From: an uncultured Clostridia bacterium
Lineage (GTDB): Bacteria > Bacillota > Clostridia > Oscillospirales > Oscillospiraceae
Assembly: GCA_947649615.1 (NCBI GenBank)
Contig: CANSSG010000002.1
Location: forward strand, 1-64,000
Direction of reading: 5' to 3'
Length of the DNA stretch: 64,000 nucleotides
Shown one piece after another: positions 23,129-31,500 of this stretch. The notes beneath the pieces were generated by a model. That model was given only the letters and a program-made list of their open reading frames with translations, searched no databases and was not told the origin of the DNA. Both the position numbers and the translations under genes were made by a program. The first letter of the stretch is position 1; every line of letters begins with the position of its first letter.

Positions 23129-24964
23129 TTACGTCGCTGGGGCCATAAGCATGGGCATCTCTTTCGTAGGTTCGGCCAGATAGTAGGCGGGTTTCGCCAT
23201 AACCACCTGATAGCTGGCCTCGCCGGCACCCTCGCTTCCGTCCCCATGGAAACCATCTACCACCGTACGCTCCTCAGCGGTCATGTCCTTGTACGCGGTC
23301 TTGCCATAGCTCGGCGGCAGCCAGTTTTTCTTCCGACAGCAGTAGATATTGAAGCGGTCAACAAGGGCTTGGTTGCGAAACCTGATGTGCATGGTTCCCT
23401 TTTTGTAAAGGGTCACATCAAAATACTTGCACGGGATATTTCGGGTCTGCCCAGCTTCACAGGCCCGGAGTAGAACACCATGGAGATCCACCGCAGCCGT
23501 TTCGTTCCCGTCCAGATAGTCAAAAACCTTTTCGATATCAGAAATAGTACACTCGGCCTGGTATACCTCAAAGGTGTCTTTGTGCCATGAGTAGCTGGAA
23601 AACATACCGCAGGTGGGGATGATGACCTTACTGTTGATTTTGTGGACTTTATTGGTTTTCCAGCCGTTGTAGTAGTGGATATTCTTAGCACACTCCGGGT
23701 ACCAAGAATGTTCCTGCGTGAACTTGTCGAACAGTGCCACGATGGTTTCCTGGATGCCCTTGCCCATTTCGGCATTCATCTGCTCGGCTATCTGCTGAAT
23801 GTTGAATAGCGTAAAATCAAAGTCTGCCATGGCACTGACTTTCTTCATGTACTCTTCCCGGAGATTGCTGATCAACTTTCCCACAAATTCCTTGTTGGAG
23901 AACAGGGCCTCCCAATACTTTGTGCGAACAAGGCGCAGATACTCATTTACGCTGGGGGTACTGCCACGGGAAAGCCGCCCAGGTTCCCCAACGCAGAGTG
24001 TCATAGTCGTATATGAATATTTACCACCATTAAAGCTATCCATGATATACGGCTTCATGGCCTCGTACTCCCGAATCAGCTCAATACCTGCGTCTACTTC
24101 CACATTGAACCGGCTGACGATCTGGCCCATGAAATCAGCCACAGTCATGTCCGTAATATCGTTTAGCGTTGGTTCGTCGACCTCGGCGGCCCGCTGCAGT
24201 CGGTCGAAGATGGTGCTCTCCCGCTTTGGTGCAGGGATGTTGATTGTGATAAGCGCCACCTCAACATCCGTCCTGCGCTCGCTGTCGGAAAAGGCCCCCT
24301 TGACATACTTGATTTCAGCCTCTAACTCCTGGAGCTTCTTGACCAGAAAGCGGCGGCGGTTGGTGTATGGGTTGCGGATGGTTTCAGCGTTCAAAATACA
24401 CCGAATCATGCCGCCGCTGCGCCGTTGAATCTCAATAGCCTTTAGGAGATGTGCGTCCCCATCGGCAAAGGGTGGATTCATGGCGATAAGGTCATAGTGT
24501 TTCCTGCTCTGGAACGTGTGGAAATCATCATGAACGATATGCAAGTCTATCCGGCGCAGTTGCTCTTGTTCCCGTTTCAGCCCTCTGTATTCCGCAGCTT
24601 CGACAGAATTGAGCTTGCGGTAATCCCGTATCTCGCTGTCGTACTCTTTCTTTTTATCGAGCTGTCGAATCCGTTCGGACAACTCGTGCATCCGCTGTCC
24701 GCAGAACTCATACTGAAGAATGGAGCGGAGATAGGGGTCAATCTCCACACAGTCAACATTTAACTTCCGCTCACTGTAACCCCGCAGACCAGCATATCTC
24801 TCCATGATGGTGCGGACAATGTTCCCTTTTCCGGCCTGGGGCTCCAGGACGTTTTCGATTTTCTCCCAGTCAATACCCGACAGCAGCCTTTCGGACAAGG
24901 CGGGCGGGGTGGGATAAAACCCACCCCGCGCCTCTTCCGAGACGACAAGGCCTTGTACGCTCAC
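23129..24964 (-). CDS. Adenine methyltransferase-like/DUF4942 fusion protein
   Basis: The 611-residue protein has an N-terminal Rossmann methyltransferase-like part: GFYPTPPALSERLLSGIDWE, VLEPQAGKGNIVRTI (SAM-binding), VDCVEIDPYLRSILQ and DLIAMNPPFADGDAHLLKAI with the NPPF catalytic tetrapeptide of N6-adenine enzymes. The C-terminal part (TLYKKGTMHIRFRNQALVDR, FNIYCCRKKNWLPPSYGK) matches DUF4942. It lies between ParB-like and FtsK-gamma-like genes in the early operon. DNA methylation is a reasonable inference; the target is unknown. Confidence 0.82.
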   Translation of the reverse strand: MSVQGLVVSEEARGGFYPTPPALSERLLSGIDWEKIENVLEPQAGKGNIVRTIMERYAGLRGYSERKLNVDCVEIDPYLRSILQYEFCGQRMHELSERIRQLDKKKEYDSEIRDYRKLNSVEAAEYRGLKREQEQLRRIDLHIVHDDFHTFQSRKHYDLIAMNPPFADGDAHLLKAIEIQRRSGGMIRCILNAETIRNPYTNRRRFLVKKLQELEAEIKYVKGAFSDSERRTDVEVALITINIPAPKRESTIFDRLQRAAEVDEPTLNDITDMTVADFMGQIVSRFNVEVDAGIELIREYEAMKPYIMDSFNGGKYSYTTMTLCVGEPGRLSRGSTPSVNEYLRLVRTKYWEALFSNKEFVGKLISNLREEYMKKVSAMADFDFTLFNIQQIAEQMNAEMGKGIQETIVALFDKFTQEHSWYPECAKNIHYYNGWKTNKVHKINSKVIIPTCGMFSSYSWHKDTFEVYQAECTISDIEKVFDYLDGNETAAVDLHGVLLRACEAGQTRNIPCKYFDVTLYKKGTMHIRFRNQALVDRFNIYCCRKKNWLPPSYGKTAYKDMTAEERTVVDGFHGDGSEGAGEASYQVVMAKPAYYLAEPTKEMPMLMAPAT

Positions 24965-25713
24965 AGCGGATCCCCCTCGTTGCCGCTCATGTTGTTATCA
25001 TCCGGCTCGTCATAGGGCAGAACCTCCCGGGGCTGGGAGCCATTGAACGGCCCCACCACGCCCAGTTCCTCCAACTGATCCAGGAGCCGCGCGGCCTTGG
25101 CATAACCAATGCTCATTTGGCGTTGCAACAGGGACGCAGAGGCCGCGTTCTCCGCCCGAACAATACGAACCGCCTCCTTGATGTCGGGGTCCTCCAGGCT
25201 CACAGACGCGCTCTCGTCGGCCTCGTCCTCGCCGTCCCCCGGCAACGCCCCATCATCACCGGGACCGTTATCCTCGTCCTCGAAGCTCTCCAACGGCTCC
25301 GCGCCCTCTGGCAGACCGCCGTCATCGTCATTGATGGTCGGCATATCCTGGGCGGTCAGCACACGCTTCTGGATGATGTCTCGGAAAAAGAACTGCTGCC
25401 AGCAGTTGATCATCTTGACCAGGATGGCCTCGATTTTCGTGCGCAGCGTCTTTCCGATGGTGAACGTGCCGCCCTGCACCTTGGTTGTCAGGGTGCCATC
25501 CTCGAAGATCCACGTCATAGAAGCGTCAGGGCTGCGGTAGCCCACTTCCTCCACGTTCTCCAGCATGGACATCTGGGATTCCATGTCCTGGGCGGGCTTG
25601 ATGGTGAACGTGATGGGATAGCTGTCTTTCTTGAAGCGGTAGACCAAATCGTGCTCATCACAGATGCCTTGCATTTTCTTGACCTGCGCTTCGTAAAGGG
25701 AAATTTCGCTCAT
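24961..25713 (-). CDS. Phage protein with C-terminal FtsK gamma-like winged helix
   Basis: ATG 25711-25713 (MSEISLYEAQVKKMQGICDE) follows AAAGGAGTTTGCAA and gives 250 residues. The N-terminal 110 residues are a globular beta part of unknown type. An acidic linker (about 120-170) leads to EAVRIVRAENAASASLLQRQ and MSIGYAKAARLLDQLEELGV, a clear match to the FtsK gamma domain, which in FtsK/SpoIIIE reads oriented chromosome motifs. No FtsK motor is present. The protein is therefore probably a sequence-specific DNA binder. Its stop overlaps the next start. Confidence 0.8.
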   Translation of the reverse strand: MSEISLYEAQVKKMQGICDEHDLVYRFKKDSYPITFTIKPAQDMESQMSMLENVEEVGYRSPDASMTWIFEDGTLTTKVQGGTFTIGKTLRTKIEAILVKMINCWQQFFFRDIIQKRVLTAQDMPTINDDDGGLPEGAEPLESFEDEDNGPGDDGALPGDGEDEADESASVSLEDPDIKEAVRIVRAENAASASLLQRQMSIGYAKAARLLDQLEELGVVGPFNGSQPREVLPYDEPDDNNMSGNEGDPL

Positions 25714-25731
25714 TTGCAAACTCCTTTCGTG

Positions 25732-26250
25732 TTAGTCCAGCAGCAGCAGAATACCGTCCCGCGTCGCTGGCACCAGATAGGCCGCGATTTCCACGTCGGC
25801 CTCGGTCACATACTTCCTGCCAAAGTGCTTTTTCATATCCCGCCAGACACCCCAGGGGAAGCGGTAGACGTTGCCGGAGCTAAAGCCTGCTATAACATAG
25901 CAGCGAGCGCCCAGCTCCTGGTGGCGGTCAAGATAGTCCGCCTGCCCCTGGAGTACCCGGCTTTGCTCCATCTTGCCGGTCGATGTAAACTTGGCTTCAA
26001 ACATAACGGTGCGCCCGCCCTTGATGGTACCCTTATAGTCCGGCTGCGCCTTTTTCTCGAAGAACGCCACAAACTTCCCGTTGCCCAGGTTTTGTGTGGG
26101 GCGCATTGGCTCCGGTGTCTTCTCGATGATGGCGAAGCCGTGAGCCTTGTAGTAGGTAAATGCCTTATCCAGACGATCTTCGAACTGCCTACCTTTGGCT
26201 TTGCTGGCCGCACCCATCATCTGGCGGCGCGGGTCTTTTTTTATGGGCAT
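25732..26250 (-). CDS. recU: RecU-like Holliday junction resolvase
   Basis: ATG 26248-26250 (MPIKKDPRRQMMGAASKAKG) follows GGGAGTAGATATT and gives 172 residues. The pattern AKGRQFEDRLDKAFTYYKAH, KKAQPDYKGTIKGGRTVMFE and AKFTSTGKMEQSRVLQGQAD contains the D...E-x-K nuclease core of RecU (PF03838), continuing with GVWRDMKKHFGRKYV. It would resolve recombination intermediates made during phage replication. Length is slightly under that of Bacillus RecU. Confidence 0.85.
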   Translation of the reverse strand: MPIKKDPRRQMMGAASKAKGRQFEDRLDKAFTYYKAHGFAIIEKTPEPMRPTQNLGNGKFVAFFEKKAQPDYKGTIKGGRTVMFEAKFTSTGKMEQSRVLQGQADYLDRHQELGARCYVIAGFSSGNVYRFPWGVWRDMKKHFGRKYVTEADVEIAAYLVPATRDGILLLLD

Positions 26251-26255
26251 AATAT

Positions 26256-26882
26256 CTACTCCCAAATGTACTTGTAGCAGAAAACGTGGTCTTGGATTTT
26301 GCCCCATACTCGGTCATTCTCGCCGTTGCGGGAGAAGAAAACCACATCCTCCGGCAAAATGGACGGGCCATACAGCGCCGCGTCGATGGCGTCATACTGC
26401 GCAGCCGCCGGATCCGCCAGGGCAAGGTTGCCAATGGTAGAGAACTGCGGCCTTGAAGTGTCCTCGCCCTGGTGGAGAACGTCATGCACTGTATCGGGGA
26501 ACTCCGGGGAAATCACCCGGTTCAGCACGACCTCGGCCACAGCCTGCTGGCCCTCGGCACATTGATTGCCAGCTTCCAGGTAGATGACCTCCGCCAACTC
26601 TTGCCGCTCGTCCGCGCTCATGGCCACGCTGGAATATCGCTGCACCAGCTCCGGGGTCGGCTGCGGTGTCACATCAACCGATAACACCGGGGGACACTCT
26701 CCAGTGGACATGGTGTCTAAGCTGCCCACCCTCCACGGCCCAATTACGGGTGTTTCCTCGGTGGGCGCACCCCGGGCGGGAGATACCTCGTCAAAGTCCA
26801 TGAACACCGCCAGGAGCGCAAGTATGGCCACGCAGAGGGCCAATCCCACCGTTGCCGTTTTTCCTTGTCTTTTGCGATTCAT
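26256..26882 (-). CDS. SleB-type cell-wall hydrolase with membrane anchor
   Basis: The likely start is ATG 26880-26882 (MNRKRQGKTATVGLALCVAI), 208 residues. A single N-terminal membrane segment (GLALCVAILALLAVF) is followed by a Pro-rich linker and a Hydrolase_2 domain (PF07486): AEVIYLEAGNQCAEGQQAVA, EVVLNRVISPEFPDTVHDVL, QFSTIGNLALADPAA. The glutamate in YLEAGNQ fits the catalytic residue of SleB/CwlJ cortex-lytic enzymes. It is encoded in the early operon and not with lysis genes, so its role could be in entry, release or host-wall change. Confidence 0.8.
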   Translation of the reverse strand: MNRKRQGKTATVGLALCVAILALLAVFMDFDEVSPARGAPTEETPVIGPWRVGSLDTMSTGECPPVLSVDVTPQPTPELVQRYSSVAMSADERQELAEVIYLEAGNQCAEGQQAVAEVVLNRVISPEFPDTVHDVLHQGEDTSRPQFSTIGNLALADPAAAQYDAIDAALYGPSILPEDVVFFSRNGENDRVWGKIQDHVFCYKYIWE

Positions 26883-26919
26883 AGTTTTTTGATTGTCTCC
26901 TTTTTGTCTCTGAAGCGGA

Positions 26920-27498
26920 TCAATCTCCGTTTGCTCCAATACCATCTTCTTCGCCATGATACGGTTCCAGTTCCATCCGTTTCGAGATCAAACGAATCAG
27001 ACGCTTTACATCACTTGGCATCGTTTGTAGTTCCCGGCTCCGCTCCTGGCGGATTTTGTATGATCGCTGAAAATTGGACGAAATAACCGAGTGAAGCGTC
27101 TCGCTATCCACCATCGCCCATTCTCGTAGGACATTAGCGGAACCGACAATTTTTCTCACATCGGGTGGAAGGGCGTCAAATTCCTCGCGGCTTCCATACA
27201 ACCCATTCCGCACAGCTTTGGCTACCAGCCCCCACGCTTCTTGCGGAGTAATCTCTCCTTGGTGCATAATCCGCCGCACCTGCTCTTTGACCGCCCCAAT
27301 ATGTGGAGGGAACCCCTTTGTGTCGGATGCAATCAGGCTTTTGACCGCAGCTGTCACAACATTCACATCGTCATCCCGAAACATACTGGCCCACAGAACA
27401 ACTGCGTTCGTACGGTTTTGATCTCCCATCGTTGAGTAAAACCGAGGATACGCCGCAGTCAAAATATCCATAATCATTCCGGTTTGTTCAACCGTCAT
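26920..27498 (-). CDS. Replicative helicase loader/inhibitor-like protein
   Basis: The 192-residue product begins MTVEQTGMIMDILTAAYPRF and contains NRTNAVVLWASMFRDDDVNV, VTAAVKSLIASDTKGFPPHI, GAVKEQVRRI, the pattern of G39P-type loaders (SPP1) and DnaI-like adaptors. These recruit the host or phage DnaB helicase to the replication origin. It is directly coupled to the DUF6291 initiator-like gene (ATGA). No ATPase domain is present, which agrees with the small G39P type. Confidence 0.75.
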   Translation of the reverse strand: MTVEQTGMIMDILTAAYPRFYSTMGDQNRTNAVVLWASMFRDDDVNVVTAAVKSLIASDTKGFPPHIGAVKEQVRRIMHQGEITPQEAWGLVAKAVRNGLYGSREEFDALPPDVRKIVGSANVLREWAMVDSETLHSVISSNFQRSYKIRQERSRELQTMPSDVKRLIRLISKRMELEPYHGEEDGIGANGD

Positions 27499-28238
27499 AT
27501 CACATCACCACTCTCGATTTGTCTGGCAATCTCTGTCCAAGCCTTTTGCTGCCGTTGGGTTTCGCCGCTCTGGCTCTGTACGCAGGGACTTAAATCATCC
27601 TCCCAGCGGCATTGATTCAGCCAGGTAGCGGGGTTGGGGATATACCTTCCGTTTTCCCGAGTCCACTGATCGCTGAGTTTCTGCCGCTCAATAGCGCCAA
27701 GAAGTTGCTCCAACGGTACCTTGACCTTGGAGAATGACTTTTGAGCAGCACCCTTTCCGACCTTCTTGGGATATGCAGCCCAAAACCGGTCAAACGTGGT
27801 GGCAGGAGACGGCAGTATCCCAGCAGGGAGGATTACAGGGGGGGTATCCCCCCGTATATCTTTGGTTTCGGTTTCGGTTTTGGTTTTGGTTTTGGTTTCG
27901 GTATAGCCATTTTTGCTATCGTCTGCCATGTCGTTTATGGCTGTGCCATCGTCTGCCATAACACTGCCATCATCTGCCATAGCCTGCCATCGTTTAGCGG
28001 CGCCCCTTTTCCCTGCTGTCCGCTTTGCTTTGGCCTGTTCTTTGTAGTTTTCCTGAAAGCGATCCTCCTGATTTTTTACCCGTTTCCACAGGACCTTCTC
28101 AGCGCCCTCAAGTTGACCCTCTCTGCCATCCATGCTGTATGCCAGCAATGCCCTGCAAAGCCGCCCAAACTCTGCGTCGCTCAATATGTCCATTTCTTCC
28201 AGGTATTCATGCAGCAGGGCCGCATAATTCCTTGCCAA
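27495..28238 (-). CDS. Phage replication initiator-like protein (DUF6291)
   Basis: The 247-residue protein has the DUF6291 N-terminal pattern (YAALLHEYLEEMDILSDAEF, GRLCRALLAYSMDGREGQLE), a basic linker with a Thr/Lys/Glu repeat (TKTKTKTETETKD) and a C-terminal helical domain, FDRFWAAYPKKVGKGAAQKS, RYIPNPATWLNQCRWEDDL, the usual end of DnaD-like phage replication proteins. The linker is encoded by a hexanucleotide repeat. With the helicase loader it likely forms the origin-opening module. Confidence 0.8.
   Translation of the reverse strand: MARNYAALLHEYLEEMDILSDAEFGRLCRALLAYSMDGREGQLEGAEKVLWKRVKNQEDRFQENYKEQAKAKRTAGKRGAAKRWQAMADDGSVMADDGTAINDMADDSKNGYTETKTKTKTETETKDIRGDTPPVILPAGILPSPATTFDRFWAAYPKKVGKGAAQKSFSKVKVPLEQLLGAIERQKLSDQWTRENGRYIPNPATWLNQCRWEDDLSPCVQSQSGETQRQQKAWTEIARQIESGDVI
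27864..27902. repeat. GGTTTY hexanucleotide repeat, about 6.5 copies
   Basis: The plus strand reads GGTTTC or GGTTTT repeated without interruption. It lies in the linker of the replication protein, where it encodes alternating Thr-Lys/Glu. Gain or loss of a unit keeps the reading frame, so linker length could vary. Confidence 0.8.
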
Positions 28239-28252
28239 AGGACCACCTCCGA

Positions 28253-28780
28253 TTAGAACGGCAAATCACCGTCATCTTCCTCGATTTCATGGAAGCCGTT
28301 GTAGTCAGAGGACGGATAGCCAGGGGTTCCCTGGTTCGGAGGGTCACTGTAACCGCCAGAATACCCGCCGCCGTAACCGGACTGCTGGTAGCCGCCCTGG
28401 GGGTAGCCGCCTCCCTGCGGGTACCCGCCTTGCTGATAACTGCCGCCGTCCCCATCTTTCTTGGAATCTCCGAAGTAGACGTTATCGGCCACGACCTCTG
28501 CAGAGCGGCGCTTGTTCCCCTCTCGGTCGGTCCAGTCCCGCATTTGCAGCCGCCCCTCCACCACGGCCACACGACCTTTGGTGAAGTACCGGCTAACGAA
28601 CTCGCCGGTCTGGCGCCATGCCACCACGTCAATCCAGTCAGTCACTCGCTCGCCAGTTCCCTTGTCCTTGAAATCGCGGTCCACTGCCAAGGAGAAGCTG
28701 GCTACAGGTGTGCCAGACTGGGTGCGCCGCAGTTCCGGGTCTTTCCCCAGGCGGCCCATGATGATGATTCTATTCAGCAC
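28253..28780 (-). CDS. ssb: Single-stranded DNA-binding protein
   Basis: The start is GTG 28778-28780 (VLNRIIIMGRLGKDPELRRT) with GGAGAG upstream; 175 residues. The OB-fold spans about residues 1-105 (ASFSLAVDRDFKDKGTGERV, TDWIDVVAWRQTGEFVSRYF, GRVAVVEGRLQMRDW). It is followed by a Gly/Gln/Tyr-rich linker with repeated GGYPQGG and GYGGGYSGGY, and an acidic tip ending DDGDLPF, the protein-interaction tail of bacterial SSB. Upstream Met codons in the same frame belong to the antisense-like overlap with the previous gene. Confidence 0.93.
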   Translation of the reverse strand: MLNRIIIMGRLGKDPELRRTQSGTPVASFSLAVDRDFKDKGTGERVTDWIDVVAWRQTGEFVSRYFTKGRVAVVEGRLQMRDWTDREGNKRRSAEVVADNVYFGDSKKDGDGGSYQQGGYPQGGGYPQGGYQQSGYGGGYSGGYSDPPNQGTPGYPSSDYNGFHEIEEDDGDLPF

Positions 28781-29051
28781 CGGCGGCACTCTCCTTGGAT
28801 ACAGCCGCCGTTTTGGCGGTATCCTGGGGATTGAATTTGAACTTGGAGTTGAATATGGCGTCCAAAACATACCCAATATCGAATTTGTCCATCGTCTGGT
28901 AGGCGTGGAACAGGATTTCCCGCTCCATCTCCGCGCGGACCAGCTCGTCATAGCGGGAGCGGTTGATACAGACAGCACCATTGCAGGGGATCGGTCCGAG
29001 CACCAGTGCTTCCGGCTGGTCTAACGTATGAATCTGGTTCTGTTTTTCCAT
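28770..29051 (-). CDS. Phage protein of unknown function
   Basis: The 93-residue product starts MEKQNQIHTLDQPEALVLGP and includes INRSRYDELVRAEMEREILF, a helix that resembles small phage proteins with a YxELVxxEx pattern, then a Lys/Ala-rich C-terminus. It ends inside the first codons of ssb, so the two are coupled. Function is unknown. Confidence 0.62.
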   Translation of the reverse strand: MEKQNQIHTLDQPEALVLGPIPCNGAVCINRSRYDELVRAEMEREILFHAYQTMDKFDIGYVLDAIFNSKFKFNPQDTAKTAAVSKESAAGAE

Positions 29052-29078
29052 GTGATGTACTTCCTTTCCAACAAAAAA

Positions 29079-29609
29079 TTAAGTTTTACTCCAATCGTCT
29101 TTGTACTTGGCTAACTGCTCCGGGGTGTCGGTTTCGATGCCCAGCTCGCGGGCCTGCTCAATGGCTCCGTCAATCAGCCGGGCCATTTCCTTGGTGTCCA
29201 TGAGATGTGTCTGCTTATAAACCAGGTAGCAGTTGAACATCTTCCCGCTTTCCTCGCGGGTGTCGAAGCATTTGACGTAGGGGTAGATGGTGGACACGTC
29301 CACTGACGCGGGGAGCTTAAAGCCTACGGTTAGCCCGTCCTGGTCTTTGGCCAAGGCGCCGTACTCGCACACCAGCCATTCCTTGGTGCTTTCCTCGCTG
29401 CCGCCTCGCTCGGCGGCAATCTTGCTGACCAGGACATGGAAGTAGGCGTTGGCCGACAGGGAGCGCCGATTGCGGTGCTTCTTGATTTCCACATCCAGCT
29501 CGGCTTCTCTGAGCCGGTCGAAGTCCTCCCGGAAATCCCTGTCGACCTCGATGGTGATGCGCTGCTTCCGGTTCATGCCGATGGACAGGTCAATCAGCCG
29601 CCCCCTCAT
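29079..29609 (-). CDS. NinB-like recombination protein
   Basis: The 176-residue protein contains KKHRNRRSLSANAYFHVLVS, KIAAERGGSEESTKEWLVCE and LPASVDVSTIYPYVKCFDTR. The KxRxxRSLxxNAYFHxL segment is characteristic of the NinB family (lambda Orf), which binds SSB-coated single-stranded DNA and helps recombinase loading. Its location between ssb and nuclease genes in a recombination module supports this. Length is somewhat greater than lambda NinB. Confidence 0.7.
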   Translation of the reverse strand: MRGRLIDLSIGMNRKQRITIEVDRDFREDFDRLREAELDVEIKKHRNRRSLSANAYFHVLVSKIAAERGGSEESTKEWLVCEYGALAKDQDGLTVGFKLPASVDVSTIYPYVKCFDTREESGKMFNCYLVYKQTHLMDTKEMARLIDGAIEQARELGIETDTPEQLAKYKDDWSKT

Positions 29610-30217
29610 TTACCCAGCCACTTCTCCTTGTAGGTGTCCAGGAAGCCCATGGCCTGCATCCAGTCCAGGAAGTCGGAGATGGTGGGGATGATGGCCGGCG
29701 TTTCATCGCGGCGATACCGCTCCGTCCATACCTCGATTCCGTTGCTCACTATGTAGGTGAAGCTCCTGGCCTCCGGCACCAGCTCCAGGTATGTAGGGTG
29801 CTGGGTGCTGTCGTTGTATTTGCCCCGGTCATAGCTCTTGGAGAACTTGATGTCGTAAATCCCGCCCGACTTCAAGCAGTCCAGCCGCCCATGGAGTACC
29901 AGCGTCAGACCGCCGACCTCGATAGTTTTGCTGGCCCGGTACTGCAAGACACCACCGCCGACAATCTGGGCCACCTTGGAGGCGGCGTCATACCAGCGGT
30001 CTTTCGGATCCCCGCGCCCCTGAGTGATGGCCGTTACCAAATCCTCGAACGCGATACCGTTCGCCATGGCCTCGTTGGGCGGTGTCGGCACTCTGTTCAG
30101 CGTGGCCACGAACTCTGCCAGGGGATCCCGCTCCGAGGTCATATCCTCGAAGGGATTCTCTTTCATGGCATAGAGCCAGGAGGACATCAGGGAGTGGGTC
30201 ATCAGGTAGCGAGCCAT
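29606..30217 (-). CDS. PD-(D/E)XK nuclease superfamily protein (RecB/Cas4-like)
   Basis: The 203-residue product has the nuclease core signature VLHGRLDCLKSGGIYDIKFS: the D of GRLD and the D-x-K of IYDIKFS fit motifs II and III of RecB/Cas4-type nucleases. A later HPTYLELVPEAR may be the QxxxY-like motif IV. It probably processes DNA ends for the Sak4/SSB recombination system. It is coupled to the NinB-like gene (ATGA). Confidence 0.75.
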   Translation of the reverse strand: MARYLMTHSLMSSWLYAMKENPFEDMTSERDPLAEFVATLNRVPTPPNEAMANGIAFEDLVTAITQGRGDPKDRWYDAASKVAQIVGGGVLQYRASKTIEVGGLTLVLHGRLDCLKSGGIYDIKFSKSYDRGKYNDSTQHPTYLELVPEARSFTYIVSNGIEVWTERYRRDETPAIIPTISDFLDWMQAMGFLDTYKEKWLGK

Positions 30218-30218
30218 T

Positions 30219-30527
30219 TCAAGTCACCTCCGGCAAAACCAGCTCTGTGATATGGAGCAGACATCCCAGCATTCCGATTTTTCCGTAAAGAACCTCGTTG
30301 TTCAGCGGAACGCTGTGCCCGCAAAGTCCGATACGAAAACCATAATTGAGTGCCGCCGGGTTTCCATCCGAATCCATCCAGGACAGGCCAGAAACATTCT
30401 GCCACCAATCCTCAATCGTAAAGTCCTGCCCCGCGAGGATTTGCCCCGTCAATGGATCAGGGCCAATGCTATCCTTGACCTTAACGGTCATGCCCGCATA
30501 GGGGCTGGCGTTTCTGATGTTGGGCAT
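30219..30527 (-). CDS. Phage protein of unknown function
   Basis: This 102-residue protein reads MPNIRNASPYAGMTVKVKDS with GQDFTIEDWWQNVSGLSWMD and ends in a hydrophobic beta segment. Proteins with VKVxxxxxxPLxGQxFxIEDWW are frequent in Clostridia prophages beside recombination genes and have no known role. Its start shares one base with the Sak4-like stop. Confidence 0.62.
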   Translation of the reverse strand: MPNIRNASPYAGMTVKVKDSIGPDPLTGQILAGQDFTIEDWWQNVSGLSWMDSDGNPAALNYGFRIGLCGHSVPLNNEVLYGKIGMLGCLLHITELVLPEVT

Positions 30528-31486
30528 TATTGCGCCCCCTTTTCACCCTCCGGGGGAGCGGGCGTGTACTTTTTCAGCACCTTGTCGTAGAACAGGCCGC
30601 AGACCTTAATTTTGGCGTTGAACGCCACGCCGACCTCTTTCTCAGAAGTAAGCGCGTGCTTGATGGCCTTGATGCGCGGCATGGCAGCGTTGGCGGTGTC
30701 GGCATCGGTGATGGTGTCGATGATGGCGCGGCCCTCGGCCATAGCCGCCTCGTAGGCCTCCTGATCCGCCGCGTTCTGCTCCGCCTCCCTGGTGGAGATG
30801 GCGTTATACTCGGCAAACAGCTTCGTCAGGAAGTCGTTGGGGCTGGTGGGGGTCAGAGCGGGGATTTTGTGGACGCCGGTAATTCCCCGGGTGCCCTTGG
30901 CAAAGTACCGCTCACAGTTGGAGAAGCCGATGGTGCGGTCATAACCCATCATCTCCACGAAGCCGCCCAGGTCCATGGGCTCCCAGACGTTGTTCTTAGT
31001 CTGGCCCTCGACCTTGATGCGGAGACGAGTGTTGTCACCATCTTTATCCTCTACCGCATGAAAAACGATGACAATGTTTTTCTGAAGTTCGTAGAAGCAG
31101 AAATCCATCAGACGCTCAAATTCCTTGCCAACTACACCATAACCCTGACGGGATAGGCCACCTACCGGAGAGCCGTTCTTGGGGTTTTTCTTCACAGCCC
31201 AGGCAGACATGAGCTTCAGTAGTTTCCCGCCGGTGTCAAACACCAGCGTGTCGAAGTCCTGGACGTTGATGGGGGTCAGGTCCTCCAGAATCTCGTTGTA
31301 GCTCCGGGGCTGGATGTACGCCTTGCGGTACCGCGGCTCAATGCGGTCGATGCCGAAGTCCACGTCGATGTGCAGCGGGTTCGGCGCGGACAGCGCCAGG
31401 GTGGACTTGCCAATGCCGGGATAGCCGGCAATCAGCATACGGATTTTCTTCTCGCCGTCGCGGATGTCATTGGGGTTTCTGATCAT
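30527..31486 (-). CDS. Sak4-like RecA-fold ATPase (AAA_24)
   Basis: The 319-residue protein has a Walker A motif, LIAGYPGIGKSTLALSAPNP (residues about 18-37), then HIDVDFGIDRIEPRYRKAYI, and Walker B-like FDTLVFDTGGKLLKLMSAWA. The family (AAA_24) includes Sak4-type phage recombinases, which anneal single strands together with SSB. The C-terminal 90 residues are helical and Ala/Glu-rich. With SSB, NinB-like and PD-(D/E)XK genes it forms a complete recombination cassette. Confidence 0.82.
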   Translation of the reverse strand: MIRNPNDIRDGEKKIRMLIAGYPGIGKSTLALSAPNPLHIDVDFGIDRIEPRYRKAYIQPRSYNEILEDLTPINVQDFDTLVFDTGGKLLKLMSAWAVKKNPKNGSPVGGLSRQGYGVVGKEFERLMDFCFYELQKNIVIVFHAVEDKDGDNTRLRIKVEGQTKNNVWEPMDLGGFVEMMGYDRTIGFSNCERYFAKGTRGITGVHKIPALTPTSPNDFLTKLFAEYNAISTREAEQNAADQEAYEAAMAEGRAIIDTITDADTANAAMPRIKAIKHALTSEKEVGVAFNAKIKVCGLFYDKVLKKYTPAPPEGEKGAQ

Positions 31487-31500
31487 GGTGATAGCTCCTT

